A stretch of DNA of 64,000 nucleotides from Arcticibacterium sp964021845 (lineage in GTDB: Bacteria > Bacteroidota > Bacteroidia > Cytophagales > Spirosomataceae): NCBI RefSeq assembly GCF_964021845.1, contig NZ_CAXHZC010000004.1:62001-126000 (forward strand), written 5' to 3'. The notes under the pieces were generated by a model. It worked only from the letters and a program-made list of their open reading frames with translations. It did no database searches and had not been told where the DNA came from. Of this stretch, positions 35,081 to 44,237 are shown one piece after another; positions within the stretch are counted from its first letter, which is position 1, and every line of letters begins with the position of its first letter. The position numbers and the translations under genes were made by a program.

Positions 35081-37651
35081 TTGAGTCGCTTACTTACTAT
35101 AATATTATTTTTTATTTCATGCATGACTTTTGCCCAAAGTGGCAATTGGCAAGTAGATAAATTGGCAAAGGATTATGCCAAATTATCTTACCAGAGAGTG
35201 ATTAACGACGCTAAATACATTTTGAAGAGAGATAACTCTCTAGATGAAGCACAGAAGAAAGAGGTACTCACTAAGCTAGCTTATTCACTATATAATATTA
35301 ATGATTACAAGCAGGCGGAAGAATATTTTTCACTTCTGGCATCATTAGTGAGGGGCGATTCTGAAGCCGACAAAGACGTTTTGGCTAAGTATGCCAAAGT
35401 ATTGGCAGGAAACGGTAAATATGAGCAATCTTCGAAAGTTTGGTCAGAATATGGAGAAAATAGCCCAAATAGTAGAGCAAGTGACTTTAAAGCCTTGCAG
35501 TCAAATATTCAAGCCTTAAAAAGAAATTCCAGTAGTTATCAAACTTATTTTTTACCTATCAATACGAACAATGCGGACTTTAGTCCAACGTCTTATGATG
35601 ACGGTTTAGTCTTTGTTTCTGCTCGTTCAAAGAATTCACCTATTAAAAGAGTTTTTGCTTGGGATTACTCTCCATTTTTGGATTTATTCTTTATTGATAA
35701 CGAAGGGCAGTTAGAATCCGAAGATGGTTCTAGCAGTGCCAGTTTAAGTTCAAGCTCTTATGAAGCTAATGCTACAGCAAGTTTAAATGATTCTTATAGT
35801 AGGCATACTGCCAATGATGGACCTACACTTAGCTTCAAAACAGCAATGGGTTTTCAAACTAAACCGAAATTAGCTTCAGAAGGTTTTAGCGGAAAATTGA
35901 ATTCAACATATCATGAAGGACCCTGTCAGTTTTTTGATAATGGTGAGCGTGTGATTTTTACAAGAAATGGCATCAAAAACTTATCTTATGAATCGGATGA
36001 TGGTTTGAATAGAGTGCACCTTTATTTGGCAAAGAAAATAGGTAAAGATTGGGGTAACTTAGAAGGATTTCCATTTAATGATGGCAATTACTCTACGGGT
36101 CATCCTGCATTTATGCCAGGGGAAAAAACGCTCTTCTTTGTGTCTGATATGCCAGGTGGCTATGGAGGTACGGATATTTATTATTCTAAACTAGAGGATG
36201 AAGAGTGGCAAACGCCTAAGAACGCTGGGCCAGAAATTAATACTGATGGGAATGAGATGTTCCCTTTTATTGACGAAGCCAATAATCTTTATTTCTCATC
36301 TGACGGGCATCCAGGCTTAGGTGGCTTAGATTTGTTTACAATTACTTTAAGTGAAAACGGAGAGGTAGAAAGTGGACTTCATAATCTGGGAGAGCCATTA
36401 AACTCTTCATTTGATGATTTTGGGATTCTTAGTGATAAGGATTTTAAGAAGGGATATTTTAGCAGTAATCGTAAGAGAGGAGGTTCTGATGATGACATTT
36501 ATAGGTTTACTAGAATCGGCGATAAATTAGGCTGTAAAGACGCTTTACTTTCTGTGGTGTCAGATGAAAAGCCTGTGGCCAACTTGTCATTTATTTATTA
36601 CGAATTGAGCGATAAAGATAATATTAAGAAGGGCAAGACAGATAGTGATGGAAAAATGGAGTTGTGCTTAAATGCCGAATCTGTTTATTACTTTGAATTT
36701 GCAGATACAAGTTATGTAAGCACGGGCAAGTATATTGACACCAAAGGTATTTCTGATTATCGGGTAAACCCAATTGATGTTGTGCTAGAAAAGCCTCAAG
36801 ATGCTAATATCCTAAGACCACAAGTATTAGTCATGGGAAGAGAGCGAGATCTTTCTAGAATTGATAAATATAGAGGGATTATCTTTTTAGGAGATGTGGA
36901 TAAAGGAGTAGAAGGCGTAAGGGTTCGTTTTGTCAATAAATGTACAGGGAGAGCTTCGGAAATTGTAACTTCTAAAGATGGTAAATATAGCTTTGACAGA
37001 GACCCAGCTTGTGATTACGAGTTTATAGCCATAAAGGCGGGTTTCGCCACTAACTATGAATTTGTTCCTATGGAAGATAGGAGAGTGCTTAGAGCCAACC
37101 CTTCAGTGACAAGTACTGGTACTGGAAATAGCAATAGGGGAGGTAATAGTGCTGCTGGTAGTGATAACAGCGGAAGTTTCGGAGTAGGAGGGGCGGCAGG
37201 TAAATCTAATACTGGCTCTTCCGGTACAAGTGGTGCTAAACGAGCGTCAAATTCGTTCTTTGATCCAAGAATTTTCAAAGTGGGTGATTTTGTTAAACTT
37301 GATAATATCTATTACGAAACTAAAGATTTTAAATTGGCCTCTAGTGCCCAGCAGGATTTAGACCAGTTGATTTTAGTGATGGAATCATATTCAGATATGG
37401 TTATTGAGATATTTTCTCATACTGACTCCAGAGGTACATCAAGAAGTAATTTGCTACTCTCTCAAAAGAGGGCAGATGACGTTAAAGCCTACCTAGTAAG
37501 AAAAGGTATTACATCTTCTAGAATTAAGGCAGTAGGTATGGGAGAAAAATACCCTGTCAATAAATGTAAAGACGGCGTTCAATGTACTGAAGCCGAATAT
37601 CGCAGAAACAGAAGAACCGAATTTAAGATATTACAGATAGAAAGAATTTAG
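35081..37651 (+). CDS. PorE-like OmpA family protein with TPR and PD40 propeller
   Basis: The start is TTG at 35081, immediately opening a signal peptide MSRLLTIILFFISCMTFAQ; no in-frame ATG is close. TPR-like helices (about 25-150) are followed by PD40/WD40-type beta-propeller repeats (for example GHPAFMPGEKTLFFVSDMPG, MFPFIDEANNLYFSSDGHPG; about 160-500), a carboxypeptidase-regulatory-like domain (about 610-670), a Ser/Gly-rich linker, and a C-terminal OmpA peptidoglycan-binding domain (from about 740; FSHTDSRGTSRSN, NRRTEFKI). This order is that of PorE of the type IX secretion system, so it could anchor the machine to peptidoglycan, but paralogues of other function exist. It overlaps the convergent ssb by 4 bases. 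Confidence 0.82.
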   Translation: MSRLLTIILFFISCMTFAQSGNWQVDKLAKDYAKLSYQRVINDAKYILKRDNSLDEAQKKEVLTKLAYSLYNINDYKQAEEYFSLLASLVRGDSEADKDVLAKYAKVLAGNGKYEQSSKVWSEYGENSPNSRASDFKALQSNIQALKRNSSSYQTYFLPINTNNADFSPTSYDDGLVFVSARSKNSPIKRVFAWDYSPFLDLFFIDNEGQLESEDGSSSASLSSSSYEANATASLNDSYSRHTANDGPTLSFKTAMGFQTKPKLASEGFSGKLNSTYHEGPCQFFDNGERVIFTRNGIKNLSYESDDGLNRVHLYLAKKIGKDWGNLEGFPFNDGNYSTGHPAFMPGEKTLFFVSDMPGGYGGTDIYYSKLEDEEWQTPKNAGPEINTDGNEMFPFIDEANNLYFSSDGHPGLGGLDLFTITLSENGEVESGLHNLGEPLNSSFDDFGILSDKDFKKGYFSSNRKRGGSDDDIYRFTRIGDKLGCKDALLSVVSDEKPVANLSFIYYELSDKDNIKKGKTDSDGKMELCLNAESVYYFEFADTSYVSTGKYIDTKGISDYRVNPIDVVLEKPQDANILRPQVLVMGRERDLSRIDKYRGIIFLGDVDKGVEGVRVRFVNKCTGRASEIVTSKDGKYSFDRDPACDYEFIAIKAGFATNYEFVPMEDRRVLRANPSVTSTGTGNSNRGGNSAAGSDNSGSFGVGGAAGKSNTGSSGTSGAKRASNSFFDPRIFKVGDFVKLDNIYYETKDFKLASSAQQDLDQLILVMESYSDMVIEIFSHTDSRGTSRSNLLLSQKRADDVKAYLVRKGITSSRIKAVGMGEKYPVNKCKDGVQCTEAEYRRNRRTEFKILQIERI

Positions 37652-38118
37652 AAAGGAAGGTCATCTTCGTCAGAACCAGTAATCATCTGAGAAGCTGGCT
37701 CAGAAGCCTTGTTGCTTGTGCTTTGAGTGTTCTGATTACCGTAAGTGTTTCCGCTGCTTTCTTGTGCACTATTGTTGCCAGAAGAAGGTCTTCCACCTAG
37801 CATTTGCATTGAATTAGCCCTAATTCTAATTCCAGTTTTTTCTTGACCGTTTTGGTCAGTCCATTTCTCGTTTTTTATTTTTCCTTCAATATACAGCGGG
37901 TCACCCTTTTTAACGTATTGTTCCACCACGTTGGCTAGGCCTTCCCATATCTCTATTCTATGCCACTCTGTTTGGCTTTGCTTTTGACCTGTTCTGTCGG
38001 TATAGCTTTCTGTGGTAGCTAGTGAGAAGTTTGCCACTTTAGCTCCGCTAGGAAGCGTTCTTATTTCTGGGTCTCCTCCCACATTGCCTATAAGTAATAC
38101 TTTATTTAATCCTGCCAT
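37648..38118 (-). CDS. ssb: Single-stranded DNA-binding protein
   Basis: The OB-fold begins AGLNKVLLIGNVGGDPEIR and includes NFSLATTESYTDRTGQ and WHRIEIWEGLANVVEQYVKKG. A flexible Ser/Asn-rich linker follows, and the acidic tip ends DEDDLPF, the usual docking site for partner proteins. The 156 residues are normal. It lies next to mutY on the same strand (37-base gap), a repair-linked pairing. Confidence 0.96.
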   Translation of the reverse strand: MAGLNKVLLIGNVGGDPEIRTLPSGAKVANFSLATTESYTDRTGQKQSQTEWHRIEIWEGLANVVEQYVKKGDPLYIEGKIKNEKWTDQNGQEKTGIRIRANSMQMLGGRPSSGNNSAQESSGNTYGNQNTQSTSNKASEPASQMITGSDEDDLPF

Positions 38119-38155
38119 GGTTCTGATTCACTTTATGAAATTTAAAGATACGCTT

Positions 38156-39190
38156 CTATTTAATATTGTCCAATAAATACTTTTCGATGAGCCTGTGCTT
38201 AGGCAATTGCTCAATATTGTAGCTAGAATAGAAGTCTTTTGAGTGTAAATCTCCAAGATTATCTACTTCTACTGGCCAAAATTTTGCGAAGATATTCTGA
38301 TGGCTGAGTACTTGTTTTGAGCTTATTGGAGTACCAATATTTTTAATGTTCTTTAGCCAATTTGGAAAACTTTTTTCTAACGCTGTAATGTCTTCAGTAG
38401 CTGTTTCTGTTTCAATTAGCAGAAATTCAAAAAGCCCAATCCAGATGTCGTTATTTTCTCTCTTTTTTAAGAATAGTTTATCTTCATTGCTAATAACGAG
38501 ATAGTTAAAGTGCCTGTCTCTGCTCTTTTGTTTTTTTAACTTTACAGGATATTTGTCGTGACTTTTGTTCTTGAAAGCTCCGCAGTGGTCTATTATAGGG
38601 CATTCTGTGCAAATTGGATTTCTCGGCAGACAGACTCTAGCTCCAATCTCCATAACTCCTTGATTGTAGTCTGCTGGGTTATCTGAAGTAATTAGTTTTT
38701 GGGCTAATGTGGCAAATTCTTTTATGCCTTTTGAGCTATTGATGGGAGTTGCAATTTCGTATACTCTAGAAAGAACTCTATAAACATTACCGTCAACTAC
38801 TGCTCTCTGCTCACCATATGATATGGATGAGATGGCCGCAGCGGTATAGGCACCAATTCCTTTTAGTTTTAGTAGCTCTAAGTAAGTTTTTGGGAACACG
38901 CCCTTTAAATTTTTACTAATATATTGGGCTGTAAAATGGAGGTTTCTAGCACGTGAATAATAGCCTAAGCCTTGCCAAGTTCGTAGTACTTCTTCTTCGC
39001 TGGCATTCGCCAAATCTTCGACGGTTTTAAATTTTCTTACAAACTCATTATAGTAGGGTAAACCCTGTTCAACCCTAGTTTGTTGCAAAATTATCTCGGA
39101 TAGCCATATTTTGTAAGGGTCTTGAGTTCTTCGCCATGGCAGGTCGCGTTTGTTTTTTTGATACCATCCGATAATTTTTTTTGAAAGCAT
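38156..39190 (-). CDS. mutY: A/G-specific adenine glycosylase
   Basis: It removes adenine mispaired with 8-oxoguanine. The N-terminal domain contains WYQKNKRDLPWRRTQDPY, LSEIILQQTRVEQGLPYYNEF (with the catalytic Glu), the helix-hairpin-helix LLKLKGIGAYTAAAISSI and VVDGNVYRVLSR (with the catalytic Asp). The iron-sulfur motif CLPRNPICTECPIIDHC has the C-x6-C-x2-C-x5-C spacing. The C-terminal domain resembles MutT and recognises oxoG. The 344 residues are normal. Confidence 0.96.
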   Translation of the reverse strand: MLSKKIIGWYQKNKRDLPWRRTQDPYKIWLSEIILQQTRVEQGLPYYNEFVRKFKTVEDLANASEEEVLRTWQGLGYYSRARNLHFTAQYISKNLKGVFPKTYLELLKLKGIGAYTAAAISSISYGEQRAVVDGNVYRVLSRVYEIATPINSSKGIKEFATLAQKLITSDNPADYNQGVMEIGARVCLPRNPICTECPIIDHCGAFKNKSHDKYPVKLKKQKSRDRHFNYLVISNEDKLFLKKRENNDIWIGLFEFLLIETETATEDITALEKSFPNWLKNIKNIGTPISSKQVLSHQNIFAKFWPVEVDNLGDLHSKDFYSSYNIEQLPKHRLIEKYLLDNIK

Positions 39191-39272
39191 AAATGCCTAA
39201 ATATTATTGTTTATGATGTTGTTTTGATAACTCACTTGTAGTAAATTGACTAGATGAAAATATCATTATAAA

Positions 39273-39305
39273 TTTGTGTGTGTAAAATCTATTGGGCTAT
39301 CTTTG
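39273..39305 (+). promoter_or_regulatory. Predicted promoter of the HU gene
   Basis: TTTG (39273-39276), 21 bases, then TATCTTTG (39298-39305), an excellent match to the Bacteroidota promoter and the same spacing as for metY, pheS and susC. Confidence 0.75.
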
Positions 39306-39379
39306 CGAGCCCATTAAAGTATTCGAGATGATAAATCATCTTAATAATCTCTTAATTATAACTAAAATTTTTTAATAAA

Positions 39380-39664
39380 GTGACTAAAGCAGAAGCAATT
39401 GCAGTGATATCTGACAAAACTGGTATTGATAAGGCCAGTGTATCAACAACACTAGAAGCCTTTTTCGTAACAGTAAAAGACACATTAGGAAGCGGAGAAG
39501 CTCTATACGTTAGAGGGTTTGGAAGTTTTGTCAACAAAAAAAGAGCCGCTAAAAAGGCCAGGAATATTTCAAAGAAAACAACGGTTACAGTACCCGAGCA
39601 TCATATCCCTAGCTTTAAACCAGCTAAGGAGTTTGTTGATATGATCAAAACTAACATTAAGTAA
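39380..39664 (+). CDS. HU family DNA-binding protein
   Basis: The 94-residue protein begins at GTG with VTKAEAIAVISDKTGIDKAS, an HU/IHF helix pair, followed by YVRGFGSFVNKKRAAKKARN in the beta-arm region and the PSFKPAKEFVDMI tail. It bends and packs DNA. It sits just before the TPR membrane protein gene with a gap of 4 bases, suggesting one transcript from the promoter at 39273-39305. Confidence 0.93.
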   Translation: MTKAEAIAVISDKTGIDKASVSTTLEAFFVTVKDTLGSGEALYVRGFGSFVNKKRAAKKARNISKKTTVTVPEHHIPSFKPAKEFVDMIKTNIK

Positions 39665-39668
39665 TTTT

Positions 39669-40487
39669 ATGTCTGGCGGATTGAAACCTCAAAATCATTT
39701 TGGTATTATGTTATTGGTAGGAGCTTTGCTTACAGTGGGGCTTTATTTTCTACCTAAAACTGTTATTAGCACCGATGGTGATTCAAAGGAGCAATCCGCC
39801 AGTACTACTTCTTCATCTGAAGATACTGAAAGTCACACAGTTCTTAGCTCAGAGCAAGAACAAACACTTACTTCAATTAAAAACTCGGAAAATCTGACCG
39901 AGGAAGAGATGAACCAGTCATTGGTTGATTTCTTTAGCGAGCAAAGCATTTTTGATAGTGCTGCTTACTATTCAGGCGTTTTGGCTCAGACTAGTAATAC
40001 AGAGGCTAGTTGGTTACAAACCGCAGATTTATATTACCAAGCATATTCGTTGACGCTAAATCCTATTAAAAGAGAGGAAATGGCAGAAAAAACTAGAGAG
40101 GTTTACCAACGGGTTTTAGAGATTAACCCAAATCAACTTCAGGCTAAAACGAATATGGCAATGACCTATACTACATCAAGTTCGCCAATGCAGGCTATTT
40201 TGATGTTAAGACAGGTGCTTGACGAAGACCCGAAGTTTATACCGGCCATTATGAGTATGGGGGCATTATCTATGCAGTCTGGGCAGTATGATAAGGCTGT
40301 GTCTAGGTTTCAGCAGGTTTTGGGTCTGTCACCTACTAATATTAATGCAAAATTGGGTCTTGCTTACAGTTTGATAGAAACTGGAGAGAGAGCCCAAGCG
40401 AAAGAGATTCTTTTAGAAGTTTCAAAATTTGATGTTGGCGAGGTATTGCAAAATGAAATCGACAACACTTTGAAAAGTTTAAACTAA
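39669..40487 (+). CDS. TPR-repeat membrane protein
   Basis: The N-terminus is MSGGLKPQNHFG followed by a membrane helix (about residues 13-30), so the rest lies in the periplasm. A Ser/Thr/Glu-rich linker leads to TPR-like repeats (YQAYSLTLNPIKREEMAEKT, YQRVLEINPNQLQAKTNMA, DKAVSRFQQVLGLSPTNIN). It should mediate protein contacts; the partners are unknown. It is probably co-transcribed with the HU gene. Confidence 0.8.
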   Translation: MSGGLKPQNHFGIMLLVGALLTVGLYFLPKTVISTDGDSKEQSASTTSSSEDTESHTVLSSEQEQTLTSIKNSENLTEEEMNQSLVDFFSEQSIFDSAAYYSGVLAQTSNTEASWLQTADLYYQAYSLTLNPIKREEMAEKTREVYQRVLEINPNQLQAKTNMAMTYTTSSSPMQAILMLRQVLDEDPKFIPAIMSMGALSMQSGQYDKAVSRFQQVLGLSPTNINAKLGLAYSLIETGERAQAKEILLEVSKFDVGEVLQNEIDNTLKSLN

Positions 40488-40595
40488 TTTCTACTTTTGC
40501 GATTCGATAATAACTGACCTTTTCCCAAAGGGGTTGTTTTCAAAGAAATTATTTTTAAAATTGCCCAGTGGGATAGGGTATTTAGCTTATAAATT

Positions 40596-40685
40596 ATGCC
40601 TTGCGGAAAGAAAAGAAAAAGACATAAAATGTCTACTCACAAAAGAAAGAAGCGTTTAAGAAAGAATAGACATAAGAAGAAGTAG
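40596..40685 (+). CDS. 29-residue AURKAIP1/COX24-like basic protein (ribosome-associated, bS22/mS38 type)
   Basis: An ATG opens a 29-residue frame, MPCGKKRKRHKMSTHKRKKR then LRKNRHKKK, and ends TAG. It is strongly basic, and its HKMSTHKRKKRLRK core resembles the COX24/mS38 C-terminal motif that also occurs in bacterial bS22. I recall near-identical short proteins annotated as AURKAIP1/COX24-domain proteins in Bacteroidota. It likely binds the small ribosomal subunit; this is inference from family. It is followed by a strong terminator and then the RNase G gene. Confidence 0.8.
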   Translation: MPCGKKRKRHKMSTHKRKKRLRKNRHKKK

Positions 40686-40727
40686 TCTTCTTTGCAACTA
40701 TAGATTTCAATCTTCTTAAGTAAACTA

Positions 40728-40778
40728 GCAGTGAGCAGAGGAGCTATTCATATAGATCTACCTGTTTACTGCTTTTTT
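40728..40778 (+). terminator. Terminator between the COX24-like gene and RNase G
   Basis: GCAGTGAGCAG (40728-40738) pairs with CTGTTTACTGC (40762-40772), 11 pairs with two G-U, followed by six T. It could also act as an attenuator for the gene starting at 40822. Confidence 0.8.
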
Positions 40779-40814
40779 AGTTTTATCTAATAAATTTATC
40801 ACCCTTAATTCTAA

Positions 40815-40826
40815 CTCAAATTTGAG
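40815..40826. repeat. 12-base perfect palindrome over the RNase G start codon
   Basis: CTCAAATTTGAG is its own reverse complement and includes the TTG start at 40822-40824. It contains CAAATTTG, one base off the TAnnTTTG promoter element, so it may be an operator, a translation block, or a promoter half. Confidence 0.45.
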
Positions 40827-42378
40827 CAACGAATTATTTATAAGTTCCACGCAGAAAGGTGAGCGGATAGCTCTTTTGCAGGACAAACGTCTTATTGAAT
40901 ATCATTTCGACAACGCAGAGAGTCACTTTGCCGTTGGAGATATATATTTAGGGACGGTGAAAAAAGTAGTTTCGGGTCTAAACGCCGCTTTTATTGATAT
41001 TGGTTATGAGAAAGACGCCTTTCTTCATTACCATGACCTAAGCCCGAACATCAAATCATTAAATGCCTACACCAAAGGTATTTTGAATAAAAAACCTTTT
41101 AGTACAAAGTTAAAAGGTTTTAAGCTACAGCCTCAAATTGATAAACTTGGTAAAATCACTGATGTACTAACTAAAGGGCAACCAATTTTAGTGCAAGTAG
41201 TTAAAGAGCCAATTTCATCTAAAGGCCCCAGACTGTCTTGTGATATATCAATAGCTGGTCGTTACGTGGTTTTAGTACCATTTGCGAATGCCGTTAATAT
41301 TTCAAAGAAAATCACTAGTAAACAAGAACGTCAAAGACTTCATAAATTATTGTACTCTGTCAAACCAGATAACTTTGGGGTGATTGTTCGTACAGTAGCT
41401 GAGAATAAAGACATTCAAGAGCTTCAACGTGATTTAGAAGAGTGTATTGAGAAGTGGGAAGCTGGGATAAGAGCATTGAAAAGTGCGAAATCTCGTGATA
41501 GAATTGTTACAGAAATGGATCGTGCAGCTTCTCTTTTAAGAGATATGCTGAATGATGATTTTGACAATATAGTGGTTGATGATAAAGAAAACCATGACAA
41601 AATCAGCTCATTTCTTCAAAGTATAGCTCCAGAAAAAGCGAAGATCCTAAAATACCATAACAGCACTAAATCAAAGCTTTATGAGCAATATGGTATTGAA
41701 AAGCAGCTGAAATCATGCTTTGGTAAGTCTGTTAGTTTACCAAGTGGTGGCTATTTGATCATTGAGCATACAGAAGCTTTACACGTTATTGATGTTAATA
41801 GTGGAAATAAGTCAACCAAAGAGGAAGACCAAGAAGCCACAGCCATTAATGTTAATAAGGAAGCAGCTAAAGAAATAGCTAGACAGTTACGCTTAAGAGA
41901 TATGGGCGGTATTGTAGTAGTTGATTTCATAGACATGAAAAAGGCTCAAAACAGACGTGAAATAAACGATGTTTTGAAGGCTGAGATGAAAGGTGATAGG
42001 TCAAAGTATACCATACTACCAATTACTAAGTTTGGCTTAGCTCAAATTACTCGTCAGCGTGTAAGGCCTGAAATGAATATTATTACCAAAGAGAAATGCC
42101 CTACTTGTAGTGGAACTGGTAATATTCAAGCTAGTATTGCGGTTACTGATACTATTGAGAATAACCTTGAGCATTTGATGGAGAAGCAAAATGAATCTGG
42201 TGTGAGTATGATTCTGCACCCATTTATTTATGCTTATTACAAAGAAGGTTTAATATCACGTCAGATGAAATGGCTGATGAAGTATAAGAAATGGATAAAG
42301 CTTACTAAAGATTCTTCTTTAGGAGTTACAGATTTCCATTTTATTAATTCACATGGAGAAGAAATAGAGCTTAATTAA
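40822..42378 (+). CDS. rng: Ribonuclease G/E family endoribonuclease
   Basis: It processes rRNA precursors and degrades mRNA. An S1 domain (GTVKKVVSGLNAAFIDIGYE near residues 33-52) is split by an insertion; then the RNase H-like and DNase I-like parts follow with LHVIDVNSGNKS and MGGIVVVDFIDMKK (metal-binding Asp residues) and the zinc-link motif CPTCSGTGNIQ. The 518 residues fit RNase G without an RNase E-type long tail. The start is TTG. An attenuator-like hairpin upstream and a palindrome over the start suggest autoregulation. Confidence 0.92.
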   Translation: MSNELFISSTQKGERIALLQDKRLIEYHFDNAESHFAVGDIYLGTVKKVVSGLNAAFIDIGYEKDAFLHYHDLSPNIKSLNAYTKGILNKKPFSTKLKGFKLQPQIDKLGKITDVLTKGQPILVQVVKEPISSKGPRLSCDISIAGRYVVLVPFANAVNISKKITSKQERQRLHKLLYSVKPDNFGVIVRTVAENKDIQELQRDLEECIEKWEAGIRALKSAKSRDRIVTEMDRAASLLRDMLNDDFDNIVVDDKENHDKISSFLQSIAPEKAKILKYHNSTKSKLYEQYGIEKQLKSCFGKSVSLPSGGYLIIEHTEALHVIDVNSGNKSTKEEDQEATAINVNKEAAKEIARQLRLRDMGGIVVVDFIDMKKAQNRREINDVLKAEMKGDRSKYTILPITKFGLAQITRQRVRPEMNIITKEKCPTCSGTGNIQASIAVTDTIENNLEHLMEKQNESGVSMILHPFIYAYYKEGLISRQMKWLMKYKKWIKLTKDSSLGVTDFHFINSHGEEIELN

Positions 42379-42400
42379 AGCTGGATAAAATAATAATATT

Positions 42401-42437
42401 AAAGTCCTATTGGTTTAATACCGACAGGACTTTTTTT
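42401..42437 (+). terminator. Terminator after RNase G
   Basis: AAAGTCCT (42401-42408) pairs with AGGACTTT (42426-42433) with an inner GGT/ACC extension, followed by T residues to 42437. Confidence 0.85.
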
Positions 42438-42448
42438 GGTTTTAGATG

Positions 42449-43600
42449 CTAATAGTCGTCGTAGAATCTTTTTATTTTGTAAGTAAATTGCTCATAAATG
42501 GGTCTACTAAATTCTATAAATAAATGCTGTGGTGCTGGAGGTACTTCTTCTTTGTTTTTAGTTAAAGCTAATTCCTTATCTGTCAAAGCACGCTCATCTC
42601 CATTAAAGCTAGCCCACTCATTAACCCAAGTAAATTCCCCTGGAAGCTCTTCTTTTTTTAGTAGTTTATCATTTTGGAAATCAATTATCTGCATGATAAG
42701 CAAGCCTTTTGAGTTTACTATTTTTCTGTTATCATAAAACTTGGCCTTTACTTTGGCATAAACATCTACTTTTTCACCTTTAATAGTCGCAGTTCCTGTT
42801 TTGACACTATCTACACTTGTTAGCGTTGTTTCCTTTTTCTCAAGGAAGGTTTCACCAACTATAAAATCAACAAATTCTAATCGCACTATATGGTCAGGTT
42901 GCACCTTGGTAGCTTTAGCTTCTGTTGGGCTATAGAATCTTATAAACTTATTCACACGCTTGTTTTCTCTAAGAAACTCATCAATCTGCTCTTGAAAGTA
43001 TTCATGACTGAGCTGGTAAGTTCTAGAGTTGATAGTTGGTTGTTCTACCACTACATGATAAGAGCCTGCATTTAGAGCCTCATCCATTTTAATTCTTACA
43101 TCTTTAAAGTTTGGAGCAAACTGGAAAAGCTCTTCATAGGAGTCAAATGCAGCTCTCCCAGCTTCAATAGTTCCTCTCTCCAGCATTTCATTGGCGTATA
43201 TATATCTTTCATTTGCAGCTAAATCTCTTGCTTCTTCTGCTTCTTTGAAATATGAGGTAGGGCTAATTACCCTTCTACAAGGCATACAGCGAGCTATAAG
43301 GTCATGCATTTTATTTAGTTTAGAATAGTCATCTAAGACTCTTTCCCACCTAAACTGTTGGTTTGCATTTTTTGCAGAACTTATATCTGCTAGTAAATCT
43401 TGGCTGGCATAGGTATAAGCTTCTGGCAAAACCGATAAAGACTTTTCGTTGTCAATGTCTTTTTTTAGCTTGTCTACAGATTGAAGGACGGCGTTGTAGT
43501 AGTCTCCCTTGTCGAGAGCTTTTGTCCCGCTTTTGCTGCAGGATACAAATGTGAATGAGGCGGTCATTACCAAAATTGACCTAATAAATATAGCTTTCAT
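42449..43600 (-). CDS. Lipoprotein of unknown function
   Basis: I start at ATG 43600, which opens a lipoprotein signal MKAIFIRSILVMTASFTFVSC (Cys21); a longer frame adds 13 residues. After KSGTKALDKGDYYNAVLQSVD the sequence is helical in its N half, in part TPR-like (ANERYIYANEMLERGTIEAGRAAFDSYEELFQF), and changes to beta-rich pieces (VRLEFVDFIVGETFLEKKETT) towards the end. Function is not apparent. It ends at a minus-strand stop next to the RNase G terminator. Confidence 0.78.
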   Translation of the reverse strand: MKAIFIRSILVMTASFTFVSCSKSGTKALDKGDYYNAVLQSVDKLKKDIDNEKSLSVLPEAYTYASQDLLADISSAKNANQQFRWERVLDDYSKLNKMHDLIARCMPCRRVISPTSYFKEAEEARDLAANERYIYANEMLERGTIEAGRAAFDSYEELFQFAPNFKDVRIKMDEALNAGSYHVVVEQPTINSRTYQLSHEYFQEQIDEFLRENKRVNKFIRFYSPTEAKATKVQPDHIVRLEFVDFIVGETFLEKKETTLTSVDSVKTGTATIKGEKVDVYAKVKAKFYDNRKIVNSKGLLIMQIIDFQNDKLLKKEELPGEFTWVNEWASFNGDERALTDKELALTKNKEEVPPAPQHLFIEFSRPIYEQFTYKIKRFYDDY

Positions 43601-43738
43601 GATAGTATATGTTAAGGTTAATAAAGAATTCAAAATCAATTTACTAGATATTGTTTTCGAAAATCAAAATTACTGAAGGTCTTAACAAATTATTAAAATC
43701 ATGAAAGGATTTTATATAACGGTTTAAAACAGTGCGTT

Positions 43739-44179
43739 TTACTGAGGCATGGCAAGCACAGCTGTGCCAAAATTGACTTTAAATAATTTACACCATATCA
43801 ATACATGATTTTGTTTTGATAGGTCAACTTCGGCAGGTAAAGTGTATTCTAAAGTTCCGTTTTCAACTTTTTTACTTACTTCTATAAAATTCGCCGCTCC
43901 GTCGTTTTCTGCTAAATAGACTCTTAAGTCTGGTCCAGAGTCAGTTTTGAAGTTGGTAAAGCGTAGTTTTTTTACACCATTTTCTTCATAAACCTGTACC
44001 AATCCGGAAGTTGGGTGGGCAGCATCCATGAAGTCACCATTGTATAAAATTTCAATATCGCCATTGTTCATAGCAATTTCTTCGTCACTTATAATTTCGG
44101 GGGGATTTACATCAGTTTTACTGCATGCTGTAAATAGGATTGAAAAAAGGGCAATAGGAAGAAGTATTTTCTTTGACAT
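43739..44179 (-). CDS. DM13 domain lipoprotein
   Basis: The lipoprotein signal ends LFTAC (Cys19). The mature protein is a single DM13 domain: ILYNGDFMDAAHPTSG, KLRFTNFKTDSGPDLRVYLA, and HVLIWCKLFKVNFGTAVL, with the Cys in IWCKLF being the conserved DM13 cysteine. DM13 domains occur in electron-transfer or redox-related proteins of the envelope. The function of this stand-alone form is unknown. Confidence 0.85.
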   Translation of the reverse strand: MSKKILLPIALFSILFTACSKTDVNPPEIISDEEIAMNNGDIEILYNGDFMDAAHPTSGLVQVYEENGVKKLRFTNFKTDSGPDLRVYLAENDGAANFIEVSKKVENGTLEYTLPAEVDLSKQNHVLIWCKLFKVNFGTAVLAMPQ

Positions 44180-44237
44180 AATTGAAATAGAACTTAGATG
44201 AGAAAAAAAACGTAAATAAGTGTAAACAGTAATTTTT

